Shown here: piece by piece, positions 5,289 through 6,186 of the stretch
Layout: every line of letters starts with the position of its first letter
Position numbering within the stretch: position 1 is the first letter of the stretch
Assembly: GCA_041484845.1 (NCBI GenBank)
Contig: JBGPIK010000404.1
Location: 1 to 6,186 of the forward strand
Direction of reading: 5' to 3'
From: JBGPIK01 sp041484845
Lineage (GTDB): Bacteria; Desulfobacterota; Binatia; UBA9968
Length of the DNA stretch: 6,186 bases
Translations under genes and position numbers: made by a program
Notes under the pieces: model-generated
Databases searched by the model: none
The model's input: only the letters and a program-made list of their open reading frames with translations
Told to the model about the DNA's origin: nothing

Positions 5289-5915
5289 GTGGCTAAAGAA
5301 AGAAAATTCTGGGAGATCCTCGCGGAGAGTCAGTACGACAAGCTAGTCTTGAGCTGGCTCTCTGTCGTCTTAACGGTGTTGGTTATTGTCCTGAGCGGGT
5401 TGCTGGTCAGCGTAGCGATTCGCCCGAAGCCGGTCGTGGTTGTTCCCGGCGCCGCCATCGCCGGGGTTTACAATGCCGGCGAGATGCCCGAGACCGTTAT
5501 GGTTCACTTCGCACGCAATTTCGTGGTCGATCTCGCCAACTACACGCCGGCATCGGCGGAGAAAGGCTACCTCTCCGCCGCCCGCTACATGAGCCCCGAG
5601 CTTTTGAGTCGCTTCGAGCCGGTAGCCCACGCCCAACTCAAGCAAGTTGTCACCAATCGAATCTCCCGGTTTTTCGCCGTCGATTCAGAGAATGTCGAGG
5701 GTAAAGATCCTCTCGTGGTCAGATTCACTGGTGAACGAATGACCTACGTCGGCCGGACCGAGACTGAAAGAAAACCGTACCAGTATCGAGTTACTCTCCG
5801 CTACGTGGAAAGAACTCAGCAGAACCCATACGGCTTGGTGGTGCGCTCTGTTGAGCAAACGGAGCTTTCGGCCACGCGCAGCGAAAAGCCCACTGAATCG
5901 GCTACGGCTCCATAG
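5289..5915 (+). CDS. traE: TraE-family (VirB8-like) type IV secretion protein
   Basis: A 208-residue bitopic protein of the TraE type (PF05309; F TraE is 188 residues). A cytoplasmic N-terminus (1-20) is followed by one membrane helix at about 21-44 and a periplasmic domain with the alternating helix and strand pattern of the VirB8/NTF2-like fold: ARNFVVDLANYTPASAEKGY (75-94), SPELLSRFEP (102-111), then strands through VVRFTGERMTYVG and YQYRVTLRYV. The C-terminus is a Ser/Thr-rich tail. TraE is an inner-membrane structural subunit of the transfer channel. The start is GTG 5289, 8 bases after AAAGGA (5275-5280). It follows traL at a 15-base gap in the canonical L-E order. The expected next gene, traK, does not follow. 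Confidence 0.75.
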   Translation: MAKERKFWEILAESQYDKLVLSWLSVVLTVLVIVLSGLLVSVAIRPKPVVVVPGAAIAGVYNAGEMPETVMVHFARNFVVDLANYTPASAEKGYLSAARYMSPELLSRFEPVAHAQLKQVVTNRISRFFAVDSENVEGKDPLVVRFTGERMTYVGRTETERKPYQYRVTLRYVERTQQNPYGLVVRSVEQTELSATRSEKPTESATAP

Positions 5916-5938
5916 ATTTTCTCTCGAGTTAGAATCTA
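5913..5938. other. Weak inverted repeat at the end of traE
   Basis: TAGATT (5913-5918, including the last bases of the stop codon) pairs with AATCTA (5933-5938) around a 14-base loop containing CTCGAG. The stem is AT-rich and no T tract follows, so it is a poor intrinsic terminator. It might still be an RNA 3'-end structure. Confidence 0.25.
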
Positions 5939-6186
5939 GGACAAAACACGTGAAACAATCACTGCGAGATTTCCCGTAAGCAGCAACTTTCAACGCTTTA
6001 GTGCCCGCACACGAATTGACGAGCCTAATTAGTGTCTGACAGAAAACCCCGTTTTTTTAGAAAACCACCCGCCTAACTTTTTAGCGCAACACGCGGGTTT
6101 CGTGTTTCCATGTGCGAACGGCAAAGTTTTTTAGTTATTGCGAATCGCAACAAGCGTTTCGTCAATTTCTGGACGAACAGATTCCC
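5916..6186. other. Right-edge region without a recognised complete gene
   Basis: No frame here looks like traK or any other transfer gene on the plus strand. It contains three similar T-rich blocks: GTTTTTTTAG at 6051-6060, CTTTTTAG at 6077-6084 and GTTTTTTAG at 6126-6134. There is also an ACCCGC / GCGGGT pair (6067-6072 and 6093-6098) and a perfect palindrome TTGCGA-A-TCGCAA at 6138-6150. Repeated motifs with mixed composition suggest the edge of a mobile element or a recombination junction, but none matches a family I can name. Confidence 0.45.
6131..6186 (-). CDS. Possible 3' end of a minus-strand gene entering from the right
   Basis: On the minus strand the frame from the window edge reads ESVRPEIDETLVAIRNN followed by TAA at 6133-6131. 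The composition is like a normal hydrophilic C-terminus and it would be convergent with traE. With only 17 codons visible this is weak, and a competing plus-strand frame (ATG 6110, no ribosome-binding site) also stays open to the edge. Confidence 0.25.
   Translation of the reverse strand, partial: ESVRPEIDETLVAIRNN

Noticed and set aside
6062..6098. Rho-independent terminator from ACCCGC / GCGGGT
   Set aside because: Stem of 6 bp with a 20-base loop and no T tract in the right place on either strand.
6110..6186. New plus-strand gene starting at ATG 6110
   Set aside because: No ribosome-binding site, 25 codons only before the edge, and an unremarkable translation; the opposing frame is at least as plausible.

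Overview
The window carries part of a conjugation (type IV secretion, mating-pair formation) locus from a Gram-negative-type (diderm) bacterium. The genes have Shine-Dalgarno sites of the usual kind, the proteins have Sec-type signal peptides and membrane segments, and the GC content is middling (about 55-63% in hand-counted tra-type lines). I cannot name the species. Sequence this divergent from well-known F, SXT or ICEHin1056 proteins suggests an environmental, poorly sampled lineage. No relaxase, coupling protein, VirB4/TraC ATPase, integrase or replication gene is visible, so plasmid and integrative conjugative element (ICE) cannot be told apart.

Layout: 1-272 is non-coding and holds a 24-bp tandem repeat that looks like the outer end of an IS21-family element lying off the left edge. 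273-2918 is a two-gene unit: an exported protein in the TraH position, then a TraG N-terminal-domain membrane protein. Convergent with it, 4 bases away, is an AT-richer minus-strand gene (2923-3645) for a membrane-anchored zinc-ribbon protein that looks like cargo. 3646-3815 is a divergent intergenic region with two TGGGGGGCTTTT repeats and a perfect 6-2-6 palindrome. From 3816 the plus strand runs: a RAQPRD-like exported protein; a roughly 128-base imperfect palindrome resembling a MITE (4409-4536); a VirB2/TraA-type prepilin; TraL; and TraE. TraE ends at 5915. No TraK follows. The right edge is AT-rich and may contain the last codons of a minus-strand gene.

How they work together (family knowledge plus inference): the pilin is the pilus subunit, TraL helps assemble it at the inner membrane, TraE (VirB8-like) is an inner-membrane scaffold subunit of the channel, the TraG N-terminal domain acts in pilus assembly and mating-pair stabilisation, and the TraH-position protein would be a periplasmic partner. 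The gene content mixes F-type (pilin-TraL-TraE, TraH-TraG) and ICE/MPF_G-type features (RAQPRD protein, short TraG). The order is permuted: the usual end of the operon precedes its usual beginning, with a mobile-looking insertion at each junction.
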